A stretch of 64,000 bases of DNA from Thalassotalea psychrophila (GTDB lineage: Bacteria; Pseudomonadota; Gammaproteobacteria; Enterobacterales; Alteromonadaceae): contig NZ_CP134145.1 of NCBI RefSeq assembly GCF_031583595.1, positions 4,030,001-4,094,000 on the forward strand, given 5' to 3'. Below, in pieces: positions 18,959 through 27,887 of the stretch. The notes beneath the pieces were generated by a model. The model had not been told where the DNA came from. It worked only from the letters and a program-made list of their open reading frames with translations, and searched no databases. How positions within the stretch are numbered: the first letter of the stretch is position 1; each line of letters starts with the position of its first letter. The translations under genes and the position numbers were made by a program.

Positions 18959-18970
18959 TTGTATATACAA
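18959..18970. promoter_or_regulatory. Probable HutC operator 2 (perfect palindrome)
   Basis: TTGTATATACAA is a perfect 12-bp palindrome 29 bases upstream of the hutC start. It matches the known HutC recognition sequence and would give autoregulation and repression of the whole hut operon, relieved by urocanate. Confidence 0.8.
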
Positions 18971-18999
18971 GTTAAGCCTATTTAAATTCAAGGAATGTG

Positions 19000-19701
19000 A
19001 TGACAACGCCAAAATTTACACAAATTAAACAGTTTATTTTTGAACAGATTGAGTCTGGTAAGTGGGCTGAGCATCAACGTGTTCCATCTGAAAATGAGTT
19101 AGCTGAACAGTTTGATGTATCTCGAATGACAGCACGCAGAGCATTGCAAGAGTTAACCGATGAAGGGGTTCTAAACCGCTCAAAAGGCTCAGGCACTTTT
19201 GTTTCTAGCTTTAAGTCACAGTCATCATTATTAGAGATTCGCAATATTGCCGATGAAGTGACAGCTGCTGGCCATACATACTCAGCTAAACTAGTAAGCA
19301 TTGAAAAGTTAGCGGCTGATGCTGCAACAGCTATCGAATTAGATATAGCCATTGGCAATAGCGTTTATTTTTCAAAAATATTACATATGCAAGATGAGCA
19401 ACCGATTCAGTTAGAGCAGCGCTTTGTTAATGCAGCTTTAGTGCCTGAATATATTAATCAAGACTTCTCAGCAATTACTCCACATGAGTATTTAAGTAAA
19501 GAAGCACCGCTTACCGAAGCCACTCATCAAATTGAAGCAGTGCTAAGCGAAGCAAAAATTTCTGCGTTGTTGACCATAGATAGTCAACAACCATGTTTAC
19601 AAGTAAAACGCCGCACCTGGTCATCTCATGGTGTGGTCAGTTTGGCTATTTTGACCTCACCGGGTAATAAGTATCGCCTTGGTGGGCATTTAAAATTTTA
19701 A
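19000..19701 (+). CDS. hutC: Histidine utilization repressor HutC (GntR family)
   Basis: A 233-residue GntR-type regulator: N-terminal winged helix (about residues 1-70, with VPSENELAEQFDVSRMTARR) and a UbiC transcription-regulator-associated effector domain that binds urocanate in HutC. The C-terminal RRTWSSHGVVSLAILTSPG segment is typical of HutC. The ATG at 19000 has an AAGGAA ribosome site; the GTG at 18997 is the alternative. It is the first gene of hutC-hutH-hutU and lies behind two TTGTATATACAA-like operators, so it very likely represses itself and the operon. Confidence 0.93.
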   Translation: MTTPKFTQIKQFIFEQIESGKWAEHQRVPSENELAEQFDVSRMTARRALQELTDEGVLNRSKGSGTFVSSFKSQSSLLEIRNIADEVTAAGHTYSAKLVSIEKLAADAATAIELDIAIGNSVYFSKILHMQDEQPIQLEQRFVNAALVPEYINQDFSAITPHEYLSKEAPLTEATHQIEAVLSEAKISALLTIDSQQPCLQVKRRTWSSHGVVSLAILTSPGNKYRLGGHLKF

Positions 19702-19722
19702 AAGAATATTTAGGAGAATAAT

Positions 19723-21225
19723 GTGACGTTTAATTATGGTGTTGACCATTTAGATCTCGATATTGTCTGTGGCATTGCCGACGGTAGTATCAAAGCAGAA
19801 CTTTGCCAAGAAGCATTAGATCAAATCAATAAAAGTCGACAAAATGTCGAAATAATGGCGAGTTCAGACGAACCTATATATGGCATAAATACTGGCTTTG
19901 GTCCTCTATGTGATACACAAATTTCACCTGAGCAAACCCATTTATTACAAAAAAACCTACTCATTACCCACGCCGTAGGTGTTGGTGAGCCGATTGATAA
20001 AGCGATTTCAAAGCTAATGTTGATCACCAAAGTTCATGCGTTAAGTCGTGGTTTTTCTGGTATCCGTCTTGACGTTGTTGAGCGTATGTTAGCCTTTATC
20101 GATCTAGACTTAATCCCTGTTGTTCCAGAGCAAGGCTCTGTTGGTGCTTCAGGTGATTTAGCGCCACTTTCTCATTTATTCTTACCATTAATTGGCGAAG
20201 GTGAATTTTGGCAAAACGGAAATATTGTTCCTGCAAGAGAAATTCTAAAACAACACGGTCTAGAAATAATGGATTTGCACGCCAAAGAAGGCTTGGCTCT
20301 TATCAATGGTACCCAGTTTATTTTATCCCATGCCATTACTGCATTATCTAAAATGCGTTATTTATTAGACTTAGCTGACTTAACAGGTGCCATGAGTATT
20401 GAAGGCATGCAAGGCAGTGAATCGCCATTTAGAGACGAGCTTCATCAAACTCGTGCGTTTACCGGTAACTTGCAAGTTGCAGCGCGTATGAGAGCCTTTT
20501 TTAAGGATTCACAAAATATGGCTGACCATGAAGAGTGCGATCGCGTACAAGACCCATATTCATTAAGATGTATTCCACAAGTACATGGCGCATCACGAAA
20601 TGCTTATATCCATTTAAAAGAAATGGCTGAAATTGAGATGAACTCGGTTACTGATAACCCAATTGTTATCAGTAGTGAAGAAGCCATTTCAGGTGGTAGC
20701 TTCCACGGTCAACCACTTGCTATGGTGTTAGATTATGCATCAATAGCAGCATCAGAGCTGGGTAACATTGCCGACAGACGTTGTTATTTACTATTGGAAG
20801 GTTTACACGGTTTACCACGACTATTAACCAAAGCAGGTGGTTTAAACTCAGGCATGATGATCCCACAATATGCAACGGCTGCCTTAGTAACGGAAAACAA
20901 ATCTTTGTGTTTCCCACCATCGGCTGACAGTGTACCAACGTCTATGGGACAAGAAGATCACGTATCTATGGGTAGTATTTCAGGCAGACAGCTTAATCAA
21001 ATATTAGGCAATGTTGATAAAATCTTTGCCATTGAATTAATGTATGCAGCACAAGCAATTGAGTTTAGACGACCAAACAAATGCTCTGACATCATAGAGA
21101 AAAACTTTGCACTAATCAGAAGCAAAGTCGACAAACTTGAAGAAGATCGATTATTAAAACCTGATATCGATGCCATGATAAAGCTGGTTAAATCGCGTGC
21201 GTTTGACGTAAGCGTTGAACATTAA
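19723..21225 (+). CDS. hutH: Histidine ammonia-lyase
   Basis: Converts L-histidine to trans-urocanate and ammonia, the first step of histidine breakdown. The 500-residue length is normal. The Ala142-Ser143-Gly144 triplet, which cyclises into the MIO prosthetic group, sits in GSVGASGDLAPLSH at the canonical place. GINTGFGPL near the start and the GxxxSMGQEDHVSMG segment near residue 410 are also conserved. The start is GTG at 19723, behind GGAG, 21 bases after hutC. It is followed by hutU, 17 bases from the hutH stop to the hutU ATG. Confidence 0.97.
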   Translation: MTFNYGVDHLDLDIVCGIADGSIKAELCQEALDQINKSRQNVEIMASSDEPIYGINTGFGPLCDTQISPEQTHLLQKNLLITHAVGVGEPIDKAISKLMLITKVHALSRGFSGIRLDVVERMLAFIDLDLIPVVPEQGSVGASGDLAPLSHLFLPLIGEGEFWQNGNIVPAREILKQHGLEIMDLHAKEGLALINGTQFILSHAITALSKMRYLLDLADLTGAMSIEGMQGSESPFRDELHQTRAFTGNLQVAARMRAFFKDSQNMADHEECDRVQDPYSLRCIPQVHGASRNAYIHLKEMAEIEMNSVTDNPIVISSEEAISGGSFHGQPLAMVLDYASIAASELGNIADRRCYLLLEGLHGLPRLLTKAGGLNSGMMIPQYATAALVTENKSLCFPPSADSVPTSMGQEDHVSMGSISGRQLNQILGNVDKIFAIELMYAAQAIEFRRPNKCSDIIEKNFALIRSKVDKLEEDRLLKPDIDAMIKLVKSRAFDVSVEH

Positions 21226-21242
21226 TTATAGGGCCATTGATA

Positions 21243-23255
21243 ATGACAAATTTAATCGATTTTCAACAACAAATTAAGCAAGGTATTCCAACAGAATTAC
21301 CTGCAACTAAACCTTATCCGCAGGACGCTAACCGTGCACCTAAACGTAAAGATATTTTAAATGCTGACGAAAAACAGTTAGCACTTAGAAATGCCCTGCG
21401 TTACTTCCCAAAAGAGTGGCACCAGGAATTAGCACAAGAGTTTGCTCAGGAATTAAAAGACTTCGGCCGCATCTATATGTACCGTTTCAAGCCGAGCTAT
21501 GAATTAAAAGCACGTTCAGTTGCTGATTACCCGGCAAAATGTGAGCAAGCGGCGGCTATTATGCTGATGGTCGAAAACAATTTAGATCCAGCCGTGGCTC
21601 AGCACCCAGAAGAACTTATTACTTATGGCGGCAATGGCGCAGTTTTCCAAAACTGGGCGCAATACCTGTTAGCGATGAAGTATTTGAGTGAAATGGAAAG
21701 TGATCAAACGTTACATCTATACTCAGGCCACCCAATGGGACTGTTTCCGTCATCTAAAGACGCGCCCCGTGTAGTTGTTACCAATGGCATGATGATCCCG
21801 AACTACTCACAACCAGACGACTGGGAAAAGTTTAACGCCTTAGGTGTTACCCAGTACGGACAGATGACTGCGGGTTCATTTATGTATATTGGTCCGCAAG
21901 GTATTGTTCACGGCACCACAATTACCGTGATGAATGCGTTCCGTAAGGTCCTAAATAAAGATGAAACATCTCTAGGTAAAGTTTTTCTTACCGCAGGTTT
22001 AGGTGGCATGAGTGGTGCTCAACCAAAAGCTGGCAACATCGCTAAGTGCGTTACTGTATGTGCTGAGGTAAATCCGAAAGCGGCTATTAAGCGTCATCAG
22101 CAAGGATGGGTTGATGAACTTATCGATAACATTGATGAGTTGATTAAACGAGTTAAAGAAGCCCAAGCGAATGAAGAAGTCGTATCGATTGCTTACATAG
22201 GCAATATTGTCGATGTATGGGAAGCTTTTGATGAGCAAGACGTATTTATTCACTTAGGCTCAGATCAAACGTCACTGCATAACCCTTGGTCGGGCGGTTA
22301 TTACCCGGTAGACATCAGTTATGAAGAATCGAATCGTTTAATTCGTGAAGAGCCAGAAGTGTTCAAAGTTAAAGTTCAACAAACTTTGAAGCGTCATGCT
22401 GACGCGGTTAATAAACATACCGCTAAAGGCACTTATTTCTTTGACTACGGCAACGCCTTTTTGCTGGAAGCATCCCGCGCTGGTGGCGATGTAATGGCTG
22501 AAAATGGCATAGACTTTAAGTACCCTTCATACGTTCAGGATATTCTTGGACCTATGTGTTTCGACTATGGATTTGGACCATTTCGCTGGGTATGTGCTTC
22601 TGGTAAGTCTGAAGATTTGGATAAAACCGATGCGATTGCAGCACAAGTGTTAACCAAAATCATGGCAGAGTCGCCTGCTGAAATTCAGCAACAAATGCAA
22701 GACAATATCACTTGGATTAAAGACGCCAAGCAAAACAAATTAGTGGTTGGCTCGCAAGCACGAATTCTTTATGCCGATGCACAAGGTCGAATTGAAATTG
22801 CCAAAGCATTCAACGATGCCATAAATAGCGGCGAGATTGGCCCTGTAGTTTTAGGTCGTGATCATCATGACGTAAGTGGTACAGATTCACCGTATCGCGA
22901 AACTTCTAATATTTATGATGGCAGTCGCTTTACTGCAGATATGGCTATCCACAATGTAATTGGTGACAGTTTCCGTGGTGCTACATGGGTTTCTATCCAT
23001 AATGGTGGCGGTGTCGGTTGGGGTGAAGTGACAAATGGTGGTTTTGGCATGCTACTTGATGGTACTGAAGATGCAGAGCGCAAACTCAAGTCTATGCTGT
23101 TATTTGATGTGAACAACGGTATTGCTAGACGCAGTTGGGCACGAAATGAAGAAGCTAACTTTGCCATTAAACGAGAAATGGCAAGAACACCTAAACTAAA
23201 AGTTACCTTGGCTAACTTAGTTGATGACGATATTTTAAATAACTTATCGCTGTAA
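21243..23255 (+). CDS. hutU: Urocanate hydratase, long form
   Basis: Converts urocanate to imidazolonepropionate using tightly bound NAD+ as an electrophile. At about 670 residues it belongs to the longer urocanase type (like the vertebrate and some marine-bacterial enzymes) rather than the roughly 555-residue HutU of Pseudomonas. Conserved pieces include YSGHPMGLFPS, TAGLGGMSGAQPKA, the cysteine-containing GFGPFRWVCASG segment and NGGGVGWGEVTNGG. The ATG at 21243 is chosen over the TTG at 21237. It ends the operon, with a strong terminator at 23274-23308. hutI and hutG are not present in the window, so the last two steps must be encoded elsewhere or replaced. Confidence 0.96.
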   Translation: MTNLIDFQQQIKQGIPTELPATKPYPQDANRAPKRKDILNADEKQLALRNALRYFPKEWHQELAQEFAQELKDFGRIYMYRFKPSYELKARSVADYPAKCEQAAAIMLMVENNLDPAVAQHPEELITYGGNGAVFQNWAQYLLAMKYLSEMESDQTLHLYSGHPMGLFPSSKDAPRVVVTNGMMIPNYSQPDDWEKFNALGVTQYGQMTAGSFMYIGPQGIVHGTTITVMNAFRKVLNKDETSLGKVFLTAGLGGMSGAQPKAGNIAKCVTVCAEVNPKAAIKRHQQGWVDELIDNIDELIKRVKEAQANEEVVSIAYIGNIVDVWEAFDEQDVFIHLGSDQTSLHNPWSGGYYPVDISYEESNRLIREEPEVFKVKVQQTLKRHADAVNKHTAKGTYFFDYGNAFLLEASRAGGDVMAENGIDFKYPSYVQDILGPMCFDYGFGPFRWVCASGKSEDLDKTDAIAAQVLTKIMAESPAEIQQQMQDNITWIKDAKQNKLVVGSQARILYADAQGRIEIAKAFNDAINSGEIGPVVLGRDHHDVSGTDSPYRETSNIYDGSRFTADMAIHNVIGDSFRGATWVSIHNGGGVGWGEVTNGGFGMLLDGTEDAERKLKSMLLFDVNNGIARRSWARNEEANFAIKREMARTPKLKVTLANLVDDDILNNLSL

Positions 23256-23273
23256 GCTAAAAGTAGGGATTAT

Positions 23274-23308
23274 AAAACCGCAGATGTGAATAGCAACTGC
23301 GGTTTTTT
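23274..23308 (+). terminator. Rho-independent terminator of the hut operon
   Basis: AAAACCGCAG pairs with CTGCGGTTTT, followed by T residues, 19 bases after the hutU stop. Confidence 0.85.
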
Positions 23309-23311
23309 GTT

Positions 23312-23652
23312 CATGGAAGAACTTATATAGAATGGCCATGGACCATTCCTTCACATCCTGTGACCATGGAATATACAACTTCCATGTTGAAAACGGCGTA
23401 CATTCTTATTTGTTCATGGAAGAGCTTATATAGAATGGCCATGGACCATTCCTTCACATCCTGTGACCATGGCATATACAACTTCCATGTTGAAAACGGC
23501 GTACATTCTTATTTGATCATGGAAGAGCTTATATAGAATGGCCATGGACCATTCCTTCACATCCTGTGACCATGGCATATACAACTTCCATGTTGAAAAC
23601 GGCGTACATTCTTATTTGATCATGGGAGAGCTTATATAGTATGGCCACGAAT
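23312..23652. repeat. 103-bp tandem repeat, three full units plus a partial fourth
   Basis: Units start at 23312, 23415 and 23518, each 103 bases, with a truncated fourth at 23621. Units two and three are identical or nearly so. Each contains CCATGG twice flanking a short hairpin CACA-TCC-TGTG, and TTGAAAACGGCG near its end. There is no open frame with codon bias and no spacer variation, so it is not CRISPR. The array fills the gap between the convergent hutU and acyltransferase genes. Reverse-complement and forward relatives lie at 37421-37487 and 525-690. Confidence 0.95.
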
Positions 23653-23670
23653 GGTTCAAATCATTAAAAC

Positions 23671-24624
23671 TCAGTTCGATTTTCTTGCTTGCTGCACGCT
23701 ATAAAAACCTTTTCGTCCCGCGCTCACGGTTGCCCAAAGCAGAACACTGATCACCACCGCAAAAATGCATTTTAATGGTAAATCAAGATTAAAAGTTGCA
23801 TTATCAAGCTCTGTTAAGTAATAAAACAGCTCAAACAATATCATATGAAATAGAAATATATAAAATGTCGCGCTTGAAATTAAATACACCAAAATTGCCA
23901 ACATGTAGGGTAATTTTATCACTTGAAACCAAATAAAAAATAACGAAATACTAATAAAGATAATAAACCTGAGTATAGGGTCATAACTTCCATTCGTATT
24001 CAGCAAAAGAACCAAGTAGGCGGTGATTAATACAATTGCAGTTGCTGCCAGGCAATTTTTGAAATTTTTTACCTTCAACACCGCCCATAATGCCCACCCT
24101 AAAGTAAAATTCCATAAATACAGGTGTGCTTCCCTACCCCATGGATATTGTTTTTCACTGAGAATATTAATAGTTAAAGAAACAATTAAACAAAGTAAGC
24201 ATACCAAAACAGGATATTTAGCCACATGTTTGGAAAAGTTAAAAATCAATATAAGCGGAGTGATTATTAACGCCATTTGCATTAACACTTGTGGATACCA
24301 GATAGGAAAGTTAGATACTGCTTTTACCTTGAATGCGTAACTCACCATAAAAAATTCTTGCCACTGGAATGTGTTAAAGTAGATAAAATTTAATACTACT
24401 AACCCCATACAAGGTATAACTATTTTAGCAACGGTAATAAAAAACGACTTGACGATCTGAACACTGCTTTTATCGAAAAGAAAGTACGCAAGATTATATC
24501 CTGACAGTAGCAACAAAAAATTCATTCCTCCGGCAAGCTTCAATCCACTTGCATGATTTGCTACAACAAAACATATCGCTGTTGCTCTTACAAAGGCATT
24601 TATATTTACTTGTTTAAATACCAT
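23671..24624 (-). CDS. Membrane acyltransferase (acyltransferase 3 / OafA-like family)
   Basis: A 317-residue protein with about ten hydrophobic segments. The N-terminal RATAICFVVANHASG stretch fits the first helix of acyltransferase family 3, where a conserved histidine is essential, and LLLLSGYNLAYFLF fits the second. These enzymes move acyl groups, often acetyl or succinyl, across the inner membrane onto polysaccharides or lipids. The gene starts inside the last 11 bases of the upstream adenylation/carrier gene, so the two are translationally coupled and probably act together. The acyl donor may be the thioester on the neighbour's carrier domain, which is an inference. Confidence 0.8.
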   Translation of the reverse strand: MVFKQVNINAFVRATAICFVVANHASGLKLAGGMNFLLLLSGYNLAYFLFDKSSVQIVKSFFITVAKIVIPCMGLVVLNFIYFNTFQWQEFFMVSYAFKVKAVSNFPIWYPQVLMQMALIITPLILIFNFSKHVAKYPVLVCLLCLIVSLTINILSEKQYPWGREAHLYLWNFTLGWALWAVLKVKNFKNCLAATAIVLITAYLVLLLNTNGSYDPILRFIIFISISLFFIWFQVIKLPYMLAILVYLISSATFYIFLFHMILFELFYYLTELDNATFNLDLPLKCIFAVVISVLLWATVSAGRKGFYSVQQARKSN

Positions 24625-26284
24625 GATATGCCTTAATACTTTCTAGTTCAGAAATACTTAATAACGACCAGTTATTTGGTAAAGAAGCTAAATATTGCTC
24701 AACCTCGGTCGATATTGTTATGTATTGTAGGGAGTCACCACCTAATGAAATAAAGCTAGAAGATAAACTCACATCTTGATTGGGAAAGAAGTGCACAAAA
24801 ATTTCTAAAATGCCCGACCAATTTTCATGACTTAGCTTTAATGATCTTAAAAATTCTTGTTTGAAGACTTGCCAAAATGATGTGTCATCAGCTAATTTTT
24901 TACAGATAAGGGAACTTTGTGTATTTAACATTTGATAATTGATTTTGCCATTACCAAGGCGAGGTATCTCTATAATGAAATTAATTATGAAAGTTGCTTT
25001 AGGTAAATGAAACTCCGCAGCAAGATGGTTATTTAAAAAGGTTCTTTGATCAGCGGCCGCTCTATCTTCAACAATAAATACTAGAATATTTTCGGATAAA
25101 CAGGTAACGGTCGAAATCACCCCTTCAGCTTTGAGGTATGCTTCAATGTCATCTAGGTTAACTCTAAGACCATAAGGTTTTGCAAAACGAGATTTTCTGC
25201 CGACTATCTTATATAAGCCTTGCTCATTGAAAAAGGCAATGTCTCCAGTTTTTAATCTTGTTATCTGCTCATCATCTGCCAATTCGTCAGGTGTAGAAGC
25301 ATAGCCCAACATTATATTGTCCCCCTGATATACCAGCTCACCTTCAACCAAGGGTTGGTTTATAACATGTTCATTATCGTCATACAGCAACAGTTCTCCG
25401 CCTGGTATAGCAATTCCAATAAAGTCAGGGAATGTAAGCGTTTTATCAGGCGGTAAATAACTGATCCTTGGTGAAGCTTCTGTTTGACCATACATGATAA
25501 AAAACTTGAAGTTACCCTGCTTCGCCTGTTTGGCAAATTGTAAAACCAAATTATTTGATAGCTTACCACCCGCCTGGGTTACAAATCTAAGTGATGGAAA
25601 ATTTGCAAAGTTCAGATTCTGCTTACTTAACAATTCAAAGTTATATGGGACACCAGAAAAGTTGCTAATGCTGAATTTATCAAATAATGAGAAAAAACTA
25701 TGATCTGTAATATTCATATTGGTCAATAATAAACTGGCGCCAATAAAAAGATGAGTGTTTATTACCGACATACCATAAGAGTAATTACCTTTTAGTGAGG
25801 TAATGGCTCGATCTTTATCAGTCAATTGTAAATACTCACATATTGATTGAGTATTGGAAGTGATATTTTTTTTAGATAATTTAACTAATTTAGGAGAACC
25901 TGTTGAACCAGAAGTGGTGAGTAAAATTGCCAACTCTGAGTGGAGTTTAATCAATTTTTTATTTTTGACAGTGATCTCAGGTGACCCGCTTTGAGTATGA
26001 ATAATAATATTAGGCTGATAACTATCAATTATCTTTTGATTTTGCTGCTTATTATCGGCATCAAGTAATAAGACGGGATGATCTTTAAGTAAGCATGCTA
26101 AATAACACACAATTGTTGTGACGTTATTTGCCATTTCAAGAACCACAAAATTACGTTCATTGTCATTTTCTAATTTCCTAGAAAACTCTAATGCATCTCT
26201 ATATAACTGTTTGTATGTAACTTTTGTTGAGTCATCCGTGATTAATGCAATGGATTCATCATACTTCCTGATATGATTAAAGAT
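24614..26284 (-). CDS. AMP-binding adenylation protein with C-terminal carrier domain
   Basis: Acyl- or aminoacyl-activating enzyme. Core motifs in order: TTSGSTGSPK (P-loop-like A3), YGQTEASPR (A5), KTGDIAFF (A7), GRKSRF (A8), GNGKINY with the A10 lysine, then a phosphopantetheine carrier domain with serine in LGGDSLQY near the end. The first ATG/GTG/TTG in frame (GTG at 26146) would cut off about 46 residues, yet the frame continues upstream as a convincing N-terminus containing TKVTYKQLYRDALEFSRKL, up to a stop at 26302-26300. No usual start codon lies there. The coordinate 26284 assumes an ATC start 8 bases after AAGG. A frameshift from the ATG at 26340 is the alternative. It overlaps the acyltransferase gene by 11 bases. 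Confidence 0.78.
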   Translation of the reverse strand: MFNHIRKYDESIALITDDSTKVTYKQLYRDALEFSRKLENDNERNFVVLEMANNVTTIVCYLACLLKDHPVLLLDADNKQQNQKIIDSYQPNIIIHTQSGSPEITVKNKKLIKLHSELAILLTTSGSTGSPKLVKLSKKNITSNTQSICEYLQLTDKDRAITSLKGNYSYGMSVINTHLFIGASLLLTNMNITDHSFFSLFDKFSISNFSGVPYNFELLSKQNLNFANFPSLRFVTQAGGKLSNNLVLQFAKQAKQGNFKFFIMYGQTEASPRISYLPPDKTLTFPDFIGIAIPGGELLLYDDNEHVINQPLVEGELVYQGDNIMLGYASTPDELADDEQITRLKTGDIAFFNEQGLYKIVGRKSRFAKPYGLRVNLDDIEAYLKAEGVISTVTCLSENILVFIVEDRAAADQRTFLNNHLAAEFHLPKATFIINFIIEIPRLGNGKINYQMLNTQSSLICKKLADDTSFWQVFKQEFLRSLKLSHENWSGILEIFVHFFPNQDVSLSSSFISLGGDSLQYITISTEVEQYLASLPNNWSLLSISELESIKAYHGI

Positions 26285-26391
26285 ATTACTAACCTTAAGT
26301 TAATAAATAGATAAGAGAAAGTATATGAAAAATCCATCATTTTGCGAGTTTCAACATGTTCCTGCTGCAATATTATCTATGGCCAATGGTA

Positions 26392-27108
26392 CTATCCAAA
26401 GAGAAATAATGCCGACACCATATTGTTTAACATGTGTATGGCAATACAATATTTTAGGTTATTAGTTTTCAAACGAACAAAGGATAGTAATAGGGACAGT
26501 ACAAATAAATCAGCTAATATGATGTTTTCATACTGGGTGTGGATCATAGTAAATATTACGGCTGTAACAACAACGGCTCCTGATTTTCTCAAACGAGTTC
26601 GCTCTATTTTACTAAAAATAAAACCACGAAATACCAACTCTTCAAAAATAGGAGCGATAATGCAAACTGACAATAAACTTAACCAACCATAGTCTATGGT
26701 ATCGCGCATTTCTAGCATCCACTCAGGCATGCGTACATCAAGTAAAATATTAATCAAATAACTCAACACTATGTATACAAGTGTAAGCATTAGCCAAGGT
26801 TTAAATTCATTAAAACTAAATCGTTTTTGCAAAGCAAAAAACTTAAATCGTTGCTTTCCTGATAAATTGCTAGTGCCATAAGCCAATAACGGCAGAGTAA
26901 AAAATGCCATTAAAATTGAAAACACCGTTGTCACATCACCATCTGTTAACCATTTAGCGGTATCAATGATTTGCGGGTTGGACTCAGCGTACATCACCAT
27001 GATAATGCTTAAGAATATGGTTGGAACATACAAAGCCATGATCCATAACACCGCATGCGAAAGTGGCTCATAAGAATTTGGTGATGAAAGCTCTTGTGAA
27101 TTAGACAA
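26392..27108 (-). CDS. CPBP family intramembrane glutamic endopeptidase
   Basis: A 238-residue membrane protein with about six to eight hydrophobic segments. The CPBP (Abi/Rce1-type) motif EExxxR appears as FEELVFRG near residue 156, followed by the later conserved HMLNN histidine segment. Family members are prenyl-protein proteases or relatives with roles in peptide processing and immunity. The start is TTG at 27108, behind AAGGG; the ATG just upstream is out of frame and stops at once. It lies about 100 bases upstream of the adenylation gene on the same strand, but no functional link is shown. Confidence 0.85.
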   Translation of the reverse strand: MSNSQELSSPNSYEPLSHAVLWIMALYVPTIFLSIIMVMYAESNPQIIDTAKWLTDGDVTTVFSILMAFFTLPLLAYGTSNLSGKQRFKFFALQKRFSFNEFKPWLMLTLVYIVLSYLINILLDVRMPEWMLEMRDTIDYGWLSLLSVCIIAPIFEELVFRGFIFSKIERTRLRKSGAVVVTAVIFTMIHTQYENIILADLFVLSLLLSFVRLKTNNLKYCIAIHMLNNMVSALFLFG

Positions 27109-27345
27109 ACGACATCCCTTTTAACAATACGATAAAATTTTAGTTTAATTATATAGTTAATCTAGCATGACTTTGATTGATGTTACGACATACTTTTTTA
27201 CAGTTGAAACATCACCACATGACATAATATGTCGCAATTAAATAAAAATATTGCTATATTGTTTAACGACTTATTAACAAACTAATTGCGTTTATGCTTA
27301 GATTCAAGCTTAATTAAAGTAATTAACAATATTAAGAGGTACCTA

Positions 27346-27798
27346 ATGAATTTTAGTAATGATGTATTTGCCTGGGGCTGTGTTGGTATTGTTTTAATGC
27401 TAGCTGAATTGGTTATTCCAGGTGGTATTGTGGTGTTTCTTGGCACTTCAGCCTTAGCTGTTGCACTAACTCTGCAATTTGGCATTATTACTAGTTGGAT
27501 ACACGCTTTTACCCTGTGGTTCATCCTTTCAATGGTACTACTTATTATATTTAGAAACGTTGGCCAAAAGATGGTTGGCGGTGATAGTCGAGTTGAAAAT
27601 ACCGATGAGAATCTAGATGTGTTTGGCCAAAGAGTCGATGTTATCGAAACAATCGGTCCTGGTAATAAAAAAGGAAGAATAGAGTTTCAAGGCACAAATT
27701 GGAGTGCTCTTGGCGATGGCAGTGAAATTCAGTCTGGTGAAAAAGTAAAAATTGTTTGCCGGGAAAACATCTCATATGTGGTTGAGAAAATTAACTAA
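27346..27798 (+). CDS. NfeD family membrane protein
   Basis: A 150-residue protein with three hydrophobic segments in the first 75 residues and a C-terminal OB-fold domain (GRIEFQGTNWSALGDG, a strong NfeDC mark). The ATG at 27346 has a good ribosome site (AGAGG) and is preferred to the frame's TTG at 27286, which would add 20 polar residues. NfeD proteins pair with SPFH proteins and are thought to help organise membrane microdomains. Here two SPFH genes follow on the same strand, which agrees. Confidence 0.9.
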   Translation: MNFSNDVFAWGCVGIVLMLAELVIPGGIVVFLGTSALAVALTLQFGIITSWIHAFTLWFILSMVLLIIFRNVGQKMVGGDSRVENTDENLDVFGQRVDVIETIGPGNKKGRIEFQGTNWSALGDGSEIQSGEKVKIVCRENISYVVEKIN

Positions 27799-27887
27799 TT
27801 AAAATAATTCAACCAAAATTTAATGTAAGAAGCTAAATAAACGTAGAAGTTGATGTTAAATATCAACTTCTAACTAAGGAGAGTCAT

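Noticed and set aside
23312..23652. CRISPR-like array
   Set aside because: Units are continuous 103-bp tandem copies without variable spacers, and no cas genes are present.
26342..26692. 116-residue plus-strand open frame
   Set aside because: It lies mostly antisense to the CPBP protease gene and has no protein features of its own.
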